NCBI RefSeq assembly: GCF_047946665.1
Contig: NZ_CP172312.1
Span: forward strand, 4,588,001-4,652,000
DNA: 64,000 bases
Origin: Allohahella sp002354735
GTDB taxonomy: Bacteria; Pseudomonadota; Gammaproteobacteria; Pseudomonadales; Oleiphilaceae
Direction: 5' to 3'
Shown here: positions 18,192 through 29,100 of the stretch, piece after piece
Position numbering within the stretch: the first letter of the stretch is position 1
Layout: each line of letters opens with the position of its first letter
The notes under the pieces: model-generated
Told to the model about the DNA's origin: nothing
What the model saw: only the letters and a program-made list of their open reading frames with translations
The model's database searches: none
Program-made: the position numbers and the translations under genes

Positions 18192-18197
18192 GACGCT

Positions 18198-18650
18198 TCA
18201 TTCAGATATCACCGCAGGCGGTATATCATGAGATTTTTTCGGGGCGATGAGTCGAAAGGCCTGAGCAGCAACAGCACCCCCAACAGCGCAAAGCACGATG
18301 CCGATGGTAAATTCCATCCACCTGGCCGCTGAAGGTGTGAAATGGGGGTACTTGAGCGGCCAAGTCATTACAGCAGCCGGGATAGTACCCAAAAAAGCCC
18401 CCGCGATGGCAAACGGCTGCCAATTGAAATAGCCAAACCTACGTAGAAACGCATAAGCCGGTACGCCAACCAACGAGACATACCCTGCAGTAAAAATCAG
18501 GCACAGTATAAAGGTGACGAAGACTCCGAACCACATGTACGAGTCGGTGATACTTAGAGAAAGGTTAGTGAGGCGATCCAGAAGAACGAAAGCGCTCATC
18601 ATCAGCGATGGCACGGACGCCGCCGCGAGAATTGCAAAGACTAATTTCAT
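18198..18650 (-). CDS. Four-helix membrane protein, paralog of 40550-41104
   Basis: A 150-residue integral membrane protein with about four hydrophobic helices. I chose ATG 18650 (MKLVFAILAAASVP), which follows AGGAGA; an upstream start at 18668 is less likely. It shares FAILAAASVP, FTAGYVSLVGVPAYAFLRRF and a C-terminal PKKS motif with the protein at 40550-41104, so these are paralogs. It lies in the same minus-strand run as the frameshifted gene at 17809. Function unknown. Confidence 0.7.
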   Translation of the reverse strand: MKLVFAILAAASVPSLMMSAFVLLDRLTNLSLSITDSYMWFGVFVTFILCLIFTAGYVSLVGVPAYAFLRRFGYFNWQPFAIAGAFLGTIPAAVMTWPLKYPHFTPSAARWMEFTIGIVLCAVGGAVAAQAFRLIAPKKSHDIPPAVISE

Positions 18651-18768
18651 ACTTCTCCTAGTCACCATTCACTCTGCAGATTTCGCCGCGGTAGGGGACT
18701 TAGCCTCACTCACTGAATTTCGGAAAGAAACGTCAGGCCAGCCGCCTTTTCACACGCCAATCAGCCAG

Positions 18769-19125
18769 TCAGCGCTCATTAAACAATATCCTATTACAAA
18801 AAGGATCCACCACCTCAAACATCCTGTCGCCCCATGGCGCCGTGGTGATCTCTGGTCGCGAATATCTGTATCCGCGCGATGTAACTTCGCGGTGCAGAGT
18901 ATCGAGTTCATCGGTGTTCACAAAGATCTTCGAGCCCGGCGTGCAGTCTCCCGAATGCTCGCTGAGATGAAGAACCAGATCGCCTCTGGAAACCTGCATG
19001 TAGAGAGGCGCGTCGGGCTCGAATCGGTGCTCCCACTCCAGTGACATACCGAGGAATTCCAGATAGAACGCTTTCGCCTTGGTTTCATCGAAAATCCGCA
19101 CAACTGGAATGACTTTAAACTGCAT
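18769..19125 (-). CDS. Glyoxalase/bleomycin-resistance (VOC) family protein
   Basis: A 118-residue single-chain VOC protein from ATG 19125, after AAGGAG. It has the paired beta-alpha-beta pattern: VIPVVRIFDETKAKAFYLEFLG then EWEHRF, LHLSEHSGD, and the second module ending in FEVVDPFCNRILFNE. Members bind metals or sequester bleomycin-like compounds; this bleomycin-resistance-like subgroup may simply bind ligands. It is the first gene of the minus-strand run to 17385. Confidence 0.85.
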   Translation of the reverse strand: MQFKVIPVVRIFDETKAKAFYLEFLGMSLEWEHRFEPDAPLYMQVSRGDLVLHLSEHSGDCTPGSKIFVNTDELDTLHREVTSRGYRYSRPEITTAPWGDRMFEVVDPFCNRILFNER

Positions 19126-19284
19126 CAATACTCTCCTTGCCTGATAAGCCTGTAGCCAATTTCTATCTGTTTCGCCTCACTCGACAGCCTCGACCCCCTA
19201 GCTATACTCGATAACGACCATACCAAATTCCACCCCTGGCGAGCCTTCTCGCCGCCATTATTAGACGACCCTCTTGCTGTGATC

Positions 19285-20379
19285 ATGAAACGCACCACAC
19301 TCTTTCTTGCGCTCGCTGCAGCAAGCGCACCCACTCACGCTGAACCTGTAGAACCGACCTGGGGCCTGTTCATTCCCCAAGGTATCACGGTAGTCGATTT
19401 CAATATCGGCCAGGGCAGAGTGTCATCACAATTCAATGAACAGGGTAAGCCTGAGCGGTTCAGCAGCACGCTATCCGGCGTACCGCTGGATGGCTTTGGG
19501 CTTCTAGGTGACAGCAGTCAGGTGGAACTGTCTTTCGAAACCAACTTCATCGAAATTACTGCCGGTCACGGGATTACTGACGATCTTGCAGTGGGTGTAC
19601 GCTTGCCACTGGTTGACTCCTGCAGCGACGCGACGGTAGGGACACGCAACGGTTCAGGAGACGTGCTGTCAGCTGCACTTACCGCACAGGCCGGACCATT
19701 TGCCTATGAGGACGTCGCCAGTCATTGCGACTCTGGCCTGGTAGCGCCTATCGTTGGCGCTTTCTGGCGCATCCATAGCAGTGGACGGGACAGTCTGTTT
19801 TTCATGCCCGGCATTCGCCTGGGTCGGATGACGGACAAAAACGACCCAGACATCCTGTTCCAGCCAATAGCTGATGACGGCGCCAACGACCTCATCCTGC
19901 GCTTTGATTATTTCAGAGACCTTGGTTATCGCTTCGATCTGGCAGTACAGCTCGAGCACGGCATCAACCTGAGTGATCGCCAGACGCTCAGAGTGCCGCA
20001 ATCAATGCTCTCCATCACGCCTGCTGCCTTCAAGGAGCATCTGAAGCGGGATGTTGGTGACTATACGATACTCGACATCGAGTTCGGCTACCGCTTTCTG
20101 GATGATCAGATGCGTGTCTTCGCGGCCTACTATCAGAAGAACAAGGGCAAAGACAGCTATAAGTCACCGTCAGGGCAGTCGACGTTCTACCTGTCGGACA
20201 ACAGCGATTTTCGTGACCAGGAGTATCGCATCGGGTTGAACTGGAATGGCATCCCTGCCTGGCAGAGAGGCGCGCTTCCACTGCCGATCCAGTTGGAGCT
20301 GAATTTCTGGGAAAGCTTCCGCGGCAAGAACGCGCTGAAGTACTACTACAACGAGTTCAAGGTGTCTCTGGCGTTTTGA
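19285..20379 (+). CDS. Outer-membrane beta-barrel protein (MetA-pathway transporter-like)
   Basis: A 364-residue protein with a signal peptide cleaved near THAEP (ATG 19285). The body alternates amphipathic strands: VELSFETNFIEITAGHGITDDLAVGVRLPL is the hallmark of the phenol MetA-degradation-like outer-membrane family, and the chain ends in aromatic FKVSLAF, as porins do. Likely a channel for hydrophobic or unknown solutes. No linked catabolic genes. It is followed at 20413 by a convergent diguanylate cyclase. Confidence 0.7.
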   Translation: MKRTTLFLALAAASAPTHAEPVEPTWGLFIPQGITVVDFNIGQGRVSSQFNEQGKPERFSSTLSGVPLDGFGLLGDSSQVELSFETNFIEITAGHGITDDLAVGVRLPLVDSCSDATVGTRNGSGDVLSAALTAQAGPFAYEDVASHCDSGLVAPIVGAFWRIHSSGRDSLFFMPGIRLGRMTDKNDPDILFQPIADDGANDLILRFDYFRDLGYRFDLAVQLEHGINLSDRQTLRVPQSMLSITPAAFKEHLKRDVGDYTILDIEFGYRFLDDQMRVFAAYYQKNKGKDSYKSPSGQSTFYLSDNSDFRDQEYRIGLNWNGIPAWQRGALPLPIQLELNFWESFRGKNALKYYYNEFKVSLAF

Positions 20380-20412
20380 CGACTCGAAAGGACTGCTAAC
20401 GCAGCACCCAGA

Positions 20413-22383
20413 CTAAGTAGTCTGTGGCTCATCATCTACGGTAATGCAAACCCGATTCTTGCCATGGCGCTTGCCATAATAGAGTCGGGCGTCCGCCAAC
20501 TGAATAAGTTCCTGGATCGTCTCCTTCTCCTCAGAGCCAGCAACGCCCATGGTAATCGTCGGCTGGATGGCCACTTCTCCAACCGCCACCGGGGTTTCGG
20601 CGATCAGCCGACGGACCCGCTCCGCTACATGTATCACGTCCTCCCTCGATGTTTTGGGAAACAGGATGATGAACTCCTCGCCACCCCAACGTGCCACCTT
20701 GTCCTGAGGCCGAGTCGCCTTTCCGATCGTTCTGGCAACAGTCTTGAGCACCTCATCGCCCACATCGTGGCCAAAGGTATCGTTGACTGACTTGAAGTTG
20801 TCGATATCGATGAGGCCGATACAGAAGAGGCTCGGATATCGCTGTACCTGGGACTGCTCATAGTGCGTCAGCTGAAGAAACGCGCGACGGTTCGACAGGC
20901 CGGTCAGCTCGTCCGTCATCGCCAGCGTTTCGATTTCTTCCATCGCAGTCTGGAGCTCCTGCGTTCTCTGCTGGACCTTTAATTCGAGGTTGTGGGTGAG
21001 ATCGTTCAGGGCGAGATTGCGCTTTTCCACAGTGCGGAGCAGCATCTTGTTCTGCTTCGACGTATTCACGAACCGGGAGTTGATGAGAATCGACTGCGAA
21101 AGGATCATCACGCAGAGGCCGATATCCAGCCAGTAGCCGGTCTGGATAATTAGCTTGGCATACAGAATATCGTTAAGAATGAATATGAAGAACGTAGACC
21201 AGCCGAAAACGATGAGCTTTGCACCATCTCGATTGTTATGAATGGCCTTGATGGCGATGTACACGAAATACAGTATCGCAACCAGACTAAGCAGCTGATA
21301 GAAGGTGACAAGTTCGGCGAACCACACGATTGGCGTGAATACTACGAACAGGAGACCAGCACACCCGAGACCAACTACCAATCGAGCCGCGCGCCGGTCA
21401 GTCTCCGCTGGAAAGGCGAATTTCGTAAACAACATCGAAGCGGCGGTCAGCGCATAGAAGGAGCCATACTCAAGCTTCATCAGGATGGAGAAGGGCAGGT
21501 CAGGAAACAAAAACAGCATGATTGTTTCGCCCGTCGATACCGTTCTCGCTAGTGCCAATACCGTCACAGCCACATAAGCCAGTGACAGCCAGTCATTCCG
21601 GCGCATGAGCCAGAAAGACAGATGGAATAGCGCGGTGACGCAGAAGATGCCTGCTACAAAGAAGTCCCAGTAGATATCGGCGTTTCGTTGCTGGTGTACC
21701 GTATCCGCGAAACCAAGCTCTACTGAATACCAAAGCCCAGCCCAGTTATAACTGAAGTTGGACACGTGAAAGAGCAATTCGACTGTCTGGGCATCCTCGG
21801 GCAATGAAATGCTCGCGGTACCGTATTGGGGTATGCTGCTCGCTTCAGTCGTGCCAGGCACACCAATCTGCTTCGCCAGGCTGCCGTTGATATACAGGGC
21901 ATAGCCCGGCCCCTCGTTGGGGATTCGCAGGCCGAGTTTGCCCGTAAGGGATTCGGGCAGCTTCAGCTTGAGGTAATAGGACGTGTATCCCATGACGGGC
22001 ACCGCCTCACCATCGAGCTCATAGAAGTTCCAGCTGTCCGGTACCACCACGGTGTGGGCGCGGTCATGCGGAAAAGGCTCGGTCGGATCAGCGAACTCTC
22101 CGAAGAGAAACAGCCACTCGCCATCCAGCGGCAAAAGCTCAGACGTTCCCAGCGGATAATCCGTGAGATCGATAATACCGGCCTGGGCAAGCGGCCGCTC
22201 TGACTCCACGGCAGCGCTGGCGTGCGAAAGGCTTGCATGTGTGAGGGTGAACGCAAGCATCAACAGCGTCAGAATTCTCAGGCTTCCGTAGCTAATGTCC
22301 TTGTGGCGCCAGGCCTGGAGATAATCAGTGACGAGCAGGAGCGCTCGTCTGCAGGGCAGATGAATGGTATTGGCCTCGTTCAT
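20413..22383 (-). CDS. Membrane diguanylate cyclase, 7TMR-DISM sensor + GGDEF
   Basis: A 656-residue protein making cyclic di-GMP. The N-terminal extracytoplasmic jelly-roll-like DISM region (LPLDGEWLFLFGEFADP, LGLRIPNEGPGYALYING) follows a first hydrophobic segment. Seven membrane helices span about residues 230-420, then a coiled coil (LELKVQQRTQELQTAMEEIE) and a C-terminal GGDEF domain. The active site is GGEEF; RPQD five residues before it fits an inhibitory I-site. The gene is divergent from the EAL protein at 22584, so synthesis and degradation of the messenger may be jointly controlled. Confidence 0.92.
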   Translation of the reverse strand: MNEANTIHLPCRRALLLVTDYLQAWRHKDISYGSLRILTLLMLAFTLTHASLSHASAAVESERPLAQAGIIDLTDYPLGTSELLPLDGEWLFLFGEFADPTEPFPHDRAHTVVVPDSWNFYELDGEAVPVMGYTSYYLKLKLPESLTGKLGLRIPNEGPGYALYINGSLAKQIGVPGTTEASSIPQYGTASISLPEDAQTVELLFHVSNFSYNWAGLWYSVELGFADTVHQQRNADIYWDFFVAGIFCVTALFHLSFWLMRRNDWLSLAYVAVTVLALARTVSTGETIMLFLFPDLPFSILMKLEYGSFYALTAASMLFTKFAFPAETDRRAARLVVGLGCAGLLFVVFTPIVWFAELVTFYQLLSLVAILYFVYIAIKAIHNNRDGAKLIVFGWSTFFIFILNDILYAKLIIQTGYWLDIGLCVMILSQSILINSRFVNTSKQNKMLLRTVEKRNLALNDLTHNLELKVQQRTQELQTAMEEIETLAMTDELTGLSNRRAFLQLTHYEQSQVQRYPSLFCIGLIDIDNFKSVNDTFGHDVGDEVLKTVARTIGKATRPQDKVARWGGEEFIILFPKTSREDVIHVAERVRRLIAETPVAVGEVAIQPTITMGVAGSEEKETIQELIQLADARLYYGKRHGKNRVCITVDDEPQTT

Positions 22384-22583
22384 GAGTCGAATTTTGGTGG
22401 AAGCAGGGCGGTTAAGAGAAAGGATAGACTACTGCGGGCCAGCCGGTGCGCTCTAAACTATAGCTTTGCGCTGCGTTTGATGACGGATAGCGGATACGAA
22501 TGTGCCGACTATACTTCCTGAAACAGATGCATTCGAGCGCGCTACATCGCGTTCACGTAGAACTCGACGATAGGGGAGGGGTA

Positions 22584-25247
22584 GTGATTTTGACCAGCAG
22601 AACGAGCGTGACGCTGGTTTTCAGGGTATTAAGCACGCTTTGTATCCTTTTGGTCCCCATCGCTTCTGCGTCTTCATCCGCGTTGAATGCTGAGCGATTC
22701 GATATCTCTGTGAGCGAAACGCAGCAGTCACTGAACGATCACCTCTACTATCAGCTCCACGAAGACCAAAACGGCGGGATCGATCCACAAACCTTCAGCG
22801 ACATTCAGCAGGCGGCTTCGGAGCCATGGCGTCCGGCTGGCGCTCGTACGCTTAACTTCGGCTTCGAGTCAGGTACGCTCTGGCTGCGAATCCAGCTATT
22901 CAACAGCAGTAGTCGATCTATCGAACGCATTGTCAGCCTTAACCATCCCATACTGGATGACATCGAATATTATCGCGTCGAGGACGGGGCTATTGTCCAA
23001 CGCGTCACCACAGGTGACCATCGGCCCCTCTCCACCCGGTTGATCAACAACCGCTTCTTCGCTTTCCCGGTGGCGCTTGAAGCAGGAGACGAGACGACAC
23101 TCTACTTCAGAATACGCTCGAAAAGTTCCATGCAAGCCCCGATGATGATCGCTGCGCCGAATCACTTTTACGAGCGAGCACAAAGGGACACGGTCAAGCA
23201 CGCCCTTTATTTCGGCGTGATGCTTGCCATGTTGTTCTATAACCTCTTTCTTTTTCTATCGTTGCGCGAAAGAGTGTATCTGTACTACATCACTTTCGTT
23301 CTCGCCACATTGTTCACCCAGGTTTCGATCACCGGCCTATGGGCCCAATTCTTCTTCCCTGAACTCGGTGCCATTCAAGACCACATCTTCAGATTCTCAG
23401 TGCCAACCATGGTGCTTTCAGCCGGGCTATTCACTGTCGCTTTTCTGCGGCTGGACGTACATGCGCCGCGTCTGCACAAGTGGTTCATGGGGCTTGCTGC
23501 GGCAACCGTCTGCGTATTCGCGGTTGCCCTCTTCGGCGAGTACAAAACCGTGATATTCGCGTCAGTTGCCGTGCTGTTCCCAACATTTCTGAGCTGCATG
23601 CTGGCCGGCCCCTATATGTGGCTGAAAGGCAGCACCCTGGCTCGCTACTACACGATTGCCTGGGCTGGTGTGTTGCTGGCCATACTGGTGTTCACCCTCG
23701 CTGTGTTCGATGTCATCCCACGGTCGTCGTGGACAGAAAACAGCCCGCCGCTATTTTCTGCACTCGAGGCCATACTGCTGTCCTTCGCCCTGGCTGACCG
23801 CCTGACTCAGGAGCGAAGGCAGCGGTCTGAATCACAGCTGGCCTTGCTGGCTGAAATCGAGCATCGGCGCGCCGCAGAGGCTGGTCTCTTTCGACAGGCG
23901 CTCTATCATCACCGTCTGCAGATACCCAATCGCGCCTTTCTCGAATCCTGGTATCAACAACAGGCTGCTTCGAAGCATCGCTACGCGATCTGTCTCATCC
24001 ATTTTTCCCGGTTCCACGAGGTCAACAAGACACTGGGTCATACAGAGGCAGATCGGGTTCTTCAATTGTTGTCTCAGAGACTCGAGTCACAAGCGGCGGC
24101 CTTGCCAGGCGTCGTTTCGCTGAGTCCGGCGGAGACACAATTCGTGTGCAGCATCGAGGGCGCTTCGTTCGCGCTCGTGCTACGAGTACCCGATACGCAG
24201 GGGCAGGGGGATGGTCTGCCAGGCCCGGCATTAGCTGCGGCCCTGGACAAATTCGTGCTGGAACTGTCTGAGCCATGCGCTTCGGGTCAACTCATCATCG
24301 AGGTAGGCGCGATAACGGGCATTGCCCTCTTACCTGACCATGGGCAGCAGATCGATACCCTGCTACAGAAAGCGCAAATCGCCGTCGATGCCTGTTCGCG
24401 ACTGAACACGCTCTACACACTCTACAGCGAGCAAATCAATCCCTATAGCGAACGCAGGCTCAGCCTGGCCGGCGATCTTCGCAGGGCCATCAAGGAAAAC
24501 TTGTTGACGCTTGCGTATCAGCCCAAGATTACGGCGAAGTCCCTGTCGATTGATTCGGTAGAAGCGCTGTTGCGATGGCAACACCCTCAGCATGGGTTCA
24601 TCGGGCCGAACGAATTCATTCCCGTCGCTGAACAGACTGGCAGTATTCATGCGCTGACGGAGTGGGTGCTGAACGAGGCGTTGAGCAGTATCGCCAGCCT
24701 TCGCAAGCAGGGGTTTCATCTGACTGTTGCGGTGAATACATCGGCTGTAAATCTGCGTGATCGGGACTTCCCGAAGAAGGTTTCACGCGCGCTGAAGCGC
24801 TTTGACCTGCCGCCAGGGGTGCTCATCCTGGAAGTCACAGAAACCGCCATGATGAGTGATCCTGAGCGAGCCCTGGAAGTGCTGCACGACCTGCACAAGA
24901 TGACAGTCGGTTTGTCTATCGATGACTTCGGTACAGGCTACTCATCACTTGCGTACATCAAGCGGCTTCCCATCCAGGAGATCAAGCTGGACCGCTCCTT
25001 TGTGATGAACCTGGGTCATGCAGAGGGCGGCGACCGTATCATCGTCGAAACCAGCATCAGGATGGCGCACGCTCTGGGGCTGAAAATTGTCGCCGAGGGC
25101 GTTGAAACGAAAGACGGTTTCGACATCCTCAACAGTATGGGCTGTGATGTTTTGCAGGGCTATTACATGAGCAGACCAGTTTCGCTGGACGCTCTTCAAG
25201 GCGTGTTGACGGAGACTGCGGGCATTTTCAGCCACCCGGAGGCTTGA
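22584..25247 (+). CDS. 7TMR-DISM membrane protein with degenerate GGDEF and active-looking EAL
   Basis: An 887-residue predicted cyclic-di-GMP phosphodiesterase. I prefer the GTG at 22584 (preceded by GGGAGGGG) over the ATG at 22500 because the signal-like VTLVFRVLSTLCILLVPIA follows at once. Order: DISMED2-like sensor (to about 190), seven helices (about 190-400), coiled coil, degenerate GGDEF (SIEGASF in place of GGDEF), EAL. EAL catalytic residues are visible: VEALLRW, NTSAVNL, LEVTETAMM, DDFGTGYSSL, IKLDRSF, AEGVET and QGYYMSRP. The dead cyclase domain may bind GTP as a regulator. Confidence 0.92.
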   Translation: MILTSRTSVTLVFRVLSTLCILLVPIASASSSALNAERFDISVSETQQSLNDHLYYQLHEDQNGGIDPQTFSDIQQAASEPWRPAGARTLNFGFESGTLWLRIQLFNSSSRSIERIVSLNHPILDDIEYYRVEDGAIVQRVTTGDHRPLSTRLINNRFFAFPVALEAGDETTLYFRIRSKSSMQAPMMIAAPNHFYERAQRDTVKHALYFGVMLAMLFYNLFLFLSLRERVYLYYITFVLATLFTQVSITGLWAQFFFPELGAIQDHIFRFSVPTMVLSAGLFTVAFLRLDVHAPRLHKWFMGLAAATVCVFAVALFGEYKTVIFASVAVLFPTFLSCMLAGPYMWLKGSTLARYYTIAWAGVLLAILVFTLAVFDVIPRSSWTENSPPLFSALEAILLSFALADRLTQERRQRSESQLALLAEIEHRRAAEAGLFRQALYHHRLQIPNRAFLESWYQQQAASKHRYAICLIHFSRFHEVNKTLGHTEADRVLQLLSQRLESQAAALPGVVSLSPAETQFVCSIEGASFALVLRVPDTQGQGDGLPGPALAAALDKFVLELSEPCASGQLIIEVGAITGIALLPDHGQQIDTLLQKAQIAVDACSRLNTLYTLYSEQINPYSERRLSLAGDLRRAIKENLLTLAYQPKITAKSLSIDSVEALLRWQHPQHGFIGPNEFIPVAEQTGSIHALTEWVLNEALSSIASLRKQGFHLTVAVNTSAVNLRDRDFPKKVSRALKRFDLPPGVLILEVTETAMMSDPERALEVLHDLHKMTVGLSIDDFGTGYSSLAYIKRLPIQEIKLDRSFVMNLGHAEGGDRIIVETSIRMAHALGLKIVAEGVETKDGFDILNSMGCDVLQGYYMSRPVSLDALQGVLTETAGIFSHPEA

Positions 25248-25469
25248 TCGTGCAGGTGCCAATTGCGTCGTGCGAGCCTGCATCGGTCCCTGAACCTTAC
25301 GACGACAGTACGGATTAGGTACAAATCGAAGGGTCAATATGAGCCATAAGTCCTAGGCAATTTGGACGATTGGCCTTAATATCTACAGAAACTCGCCTGC
25401 CCCAAGTAGTTCGATGTCTGGTATCGCAAGGAAGTTCCATACCATCGTCTTTACACGGAAGATAAGCTC

Positions 25470-26099
25470 ATGTTTAAGGTCTCGAAAGCCGCACGGTCAT
25501 TCGCTCGAAACTGCCTCTTGATAGCCCCTTTGCTACTCGCCCCGCTCGCCCAGGCCAGCTATATGATGCCGGAGCAAATCAAGATCGACATCAATTGGGT
25601 ACCGGAACAGATCGATCTGGACTACGTGTTTGAGTTCGGCGCCAGCGATGAGACCACAACCGTTGAGGTGAGCTTCTTCGGCGTGTTCTTCGCCACCTAC
25701 GCCAGCGAACGTGATGAGCCCTGGTTCAATGCTGGCTACGCCTATCACGATCCGGAAGAGAGAGCCTTTGATTTGTCAGCAATGCTACGCGTGTTTCTGT
25801 TTGAGGACGGACTGGACGAGCAGACTTTCAATTTCATGAATCGCGTCTCGCTGGACGACACCTATATCTTTGGCTTCGCTTCTGCGATTTATTACATCCC
25901 CAACTATTGTGTCCCTTATGAAGATGAGGACTGCCCACCGGTCATCGTTGCTGACGCCTACGGTGAAACCCTGATCACGTTTTATGACAGCGGTGAAGGC
26001 ACTGATAATCCAAGTAAGGTGAACCTGCCTGGCAGCTTGCCCTTGGCGATGATCGCGGCGATGGGTCTGTTCTGGCGGGGGCGCCGGTCCAAGGTTTGA
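25470..26099 (+). CDS. Exported PEP-CTERM-like protein, paralog of 6608-7270
   Basis: A 209-residue protein with a signal peptide cleaved near LAQASY and a C-terminal tail NLPGSLPLAMIAAMGLFW then RGRRSKV, a Pro motif, helix and basic end resembling a PEP-CTERM signal. It shares MMPEQIKIDIN, FFATYASERDEPW, FNFMNRVSLDDTYIFGFAS, VPYEDEDCPP and YGETLITFYD with the protein at 6608-7270; the upstream bases (TCTGG, AAGGAAGTTC) are also partly shared. Probably displayed or released at the surface. Function unknown. Confidence 0.72.
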   Translation: MFKVSKAARSFARNCLLIAPLLLAPLAQASYMMPEQIKIDINWVPEQIDLDYVFEFGASDETTTVEVSFFGVFFATYASERDEPWFNAGYAYHDPEERAFDLSAMLRVFLFEDGLDEQTFNFMNRVSLDDTYIFGFASAIYYIPNYCVPYEDEDCPPVIVADAYGETLITFYDSGEGTDNPSKVNLPGSLPLAMIAAMGLFWRGRRSKV

Positions 26100-26133
26100 C
26101 GGCGAATGGGGCGCTTCACGATGCGAATGAGCG

Positions 26134-29100
26134 CTAGCCGATTTCAACCCGGTTGCGCGACTTTCGCTTGGCCTTGTAGAGCCCTTTGTCAGCCTGCTGT
26201 AACAGACTGACAATTGTCGCATTCGGGCCGAGGGCGGCGCTTAGCCCTATGCTGATGGTCAAGTGGAAGCTGTGAGGCGGCGATTCAATGGCCGTCTTCT
26301 CAACCAGGGCGCGTATCCGTTCGGCAAGTTGAAGACCTTCCTCAAGGGTAGTTTCAGGCGCCAGTACGGCGAATTCCTCGCCGCCGAGTCGGCCGAATAT
26401 ATCCAGGTCCCGGAGGCCTTGTCTGATGATTGATGCCACCATCAGCAGCGCCTTGTCGCCGACAGCATGGCCATAGGTGTCATTGATCCTCTTGAAGTGG
26501 TCGATATCGATCATCATGATCACGAGCGGACGGTTGAACCGCAAGGTACGATGCAGTTCCTGCGTAGCCAGCTCGAGAAAGTGGTGCCGGCTGTAGGCCT
26601 GGGTAAGTGAATCCGTCGTTGCGATGTAGGTCAGTTTTGCGTTGGCTTCATTCAGCTCGCGAGTTCGCTGCTCAACCCTGGCTTCGAGGTTGCTATAGAG
26701 TGAGGCGTTCTCGAGAGAGATGGCAGTTTGTGCGGCCAGGAACTGAATGGTCTGCATGTGCTCTGGTGTAAAGGCGTTCCTGGTAAGCGAGTTCTCCAGA
26801 TAGATCATGCCAAGAATCGTGCTGCGGCTGAGAATGGGTGCGCACAACACCGAGGCTGGCTGCGCCTGTTGCAGGTAGGGGTCGCCGGAAAATCGGCTCC
26901 TTTGAATTCTCTCGCCCAGGATCACCGGCTCACGTGTTCTTGCGACATACTGCAATATCGTGGTCGGTAAACTCTGGTCCGTGGAAAAATCAATTGGCCG
27001 GCTCAGCTGTACCGCTACCATTTCCCCCATCACAGCTTCGGCTTCGATTGTCCACTCACAAACGCCTGTGGTTTCGTTCTCGTTGGCGAGCAATAAATAG
27101 CCCCGTTGGGCGCCGGCATTTTCGATGACCAGCGTCATCATTTTCTGCAGCAGCGACTCAAGCTGTATCTCACCGGATATGGCCTGTGAGGCCTTGATAA
27201 CCGACATCGAGTCGAGCGTGCTCGCTGGCTGTGCATGCGAAATATCCATAGATCCCCGCATACTTTTTAGATGCCAAACCTCCTGCTGGCCTGCGAGCGA
27301 GTGGTGCTGCGCTCTCAGCTGCCGTAGTTTCGCCTCGGCGCCCCAGAATCGGTAGAGGTGGTAGGCTCTGGTCAGATACAGTTGAGCAAATTCGGTTTGC
27401 TCGTGTTGCGCGAAAAACGCCGCCAGCAGTTCGTTCCCCAGCGCCTCATCCTGCAGAAAACCACGAGAGCGAGCTGCATCGATCGCCGATTGATAGATTT
27501 CGATCGTGGACATGGAACGATCTCCGGACAAGCGCGCACGCTCCGCAGTCAGGAGGGCCAGGCGGTGCTCGTAATTCACCGGCGAGTGCTCGGCCCATAC
27601 CGTCATTTTATCAATGCAGTCTTGTAGCTTCGCCGTTTCGCGTGATTGAGGAAGAATGGCCAGCGTGGCATAAAAGTGGAACTGAGGTATGTAGGCAGAT
27701 GAGACCACGCCATCAAGATACTGCTCGCCCTCAGCGGCGGCCCGGGCAGCGCCAGCGTGGTCGCCCATCAGGTAGGACAGGACAAGCCGATTGAAATACA
27801 CAATAAAGAGTCCTGTGCGATCGCCAGCTTCCAGGAGTTTGGGCACCGATACGTGCTCGTCAAAGTAGCTGCCGGTCAGGCTCGTGGGATGTTCACCATC
27901 GTTCTGCAGATTGGATATCGCCTGCAGGAAGATGGAGAAGTGCAGATGGGCGGTTTGTTGTTTTAACTGATCAATGACCGACCAGTATTCTCTGCTCATT
28001 TTTTCAATCGCTGGCAAGGGCTCACCTGCGAAGAATCCGTGCACGCCTGTCATCATGGCGGCCCAACCAGCATACTCGAAATCGCCGGTCGCAAGTCCAC
28101 TCTGGTAGGTGTCTCTCAGCACCGGCTGAGTATCCGCAATGGGTTCTTTCCAGTGCTGTAGAAATGCCGCAAACACATAACTGGTTCGGGCCTTGCAGTC
28201 ATCCGCCGACAGCTGGTCGACCAGTGTCAAGGCGAGCTTGCCGAATTCATAGCCTGATTCATAATCTCCAAGAATCCCGCTTTTAACGAGGCCGTAAGTG
28301 GCATAAGCGGAAGTGGAGCCCTGAGTATTCCCATGGCGATAGGAGAGCTGCACCATGACAAAGACCAGTATCGGGAACAATTGAGGCGCTGCCTGATAGC
28401 TGGCAGACAGTATCCGGTTCATGATTCTGATAGCAGCCAGATACTGTGGGTCGGTCATCACGGGCAGATCGGCGAGCGCCTGCGGTGAGGTAGAGGCCAG
28501 CAGTGTCATTGTCTCGCCCAGCGCACGTTCGATGTCGCTCTGTTCGGGGCGGTCCGGTAATTCTATTCCGAGTCGACGTACGGCATCGACAGCTTCGGCG
28601 ACAGCCCCGGCGGACTGGTGTTGGGCAATCAGTGCCAGAATGCGGATTTCAAAAAGCGGAATCTGGTCAAGCTGCTCGCTTGTCCGATTCAGTGCGCTGT
28701 CGATGGTGACGTGCATGTCGGCATAGTCACCATTCATATACGCCATTTCGGCGAAGCCGGTATGGAGTTGCAAGGTCAGGTCATACCCGGCGTCCCAGCT
28801 GTTTTTTGGGAGCCGAGACAGGCCTCTTCTGTAATAGCGCATTGCGGGCCCGAAGGCAGCCGAGGACTTTGCCCGCTGGCCCGCCTGGCACTGGATGTCC
28901 GCATAGCGAAGCAGATCCTTCGAAGTGGTAAACAGCGTTCTCGCCAGATAAAAATGCTTGGCAACTTCAAATAAGGTGTTCGTCTTGTCCTGATAGCCAG
29001 GGTTCTGCAGTAGCGCGTTGCCAATCTGATAATGAACGTCTGCCTTCGATGCAGGGGGCAGGAGAGAGTACGCGGCCTGCTGAACCCGGTCGTGAGAAAA

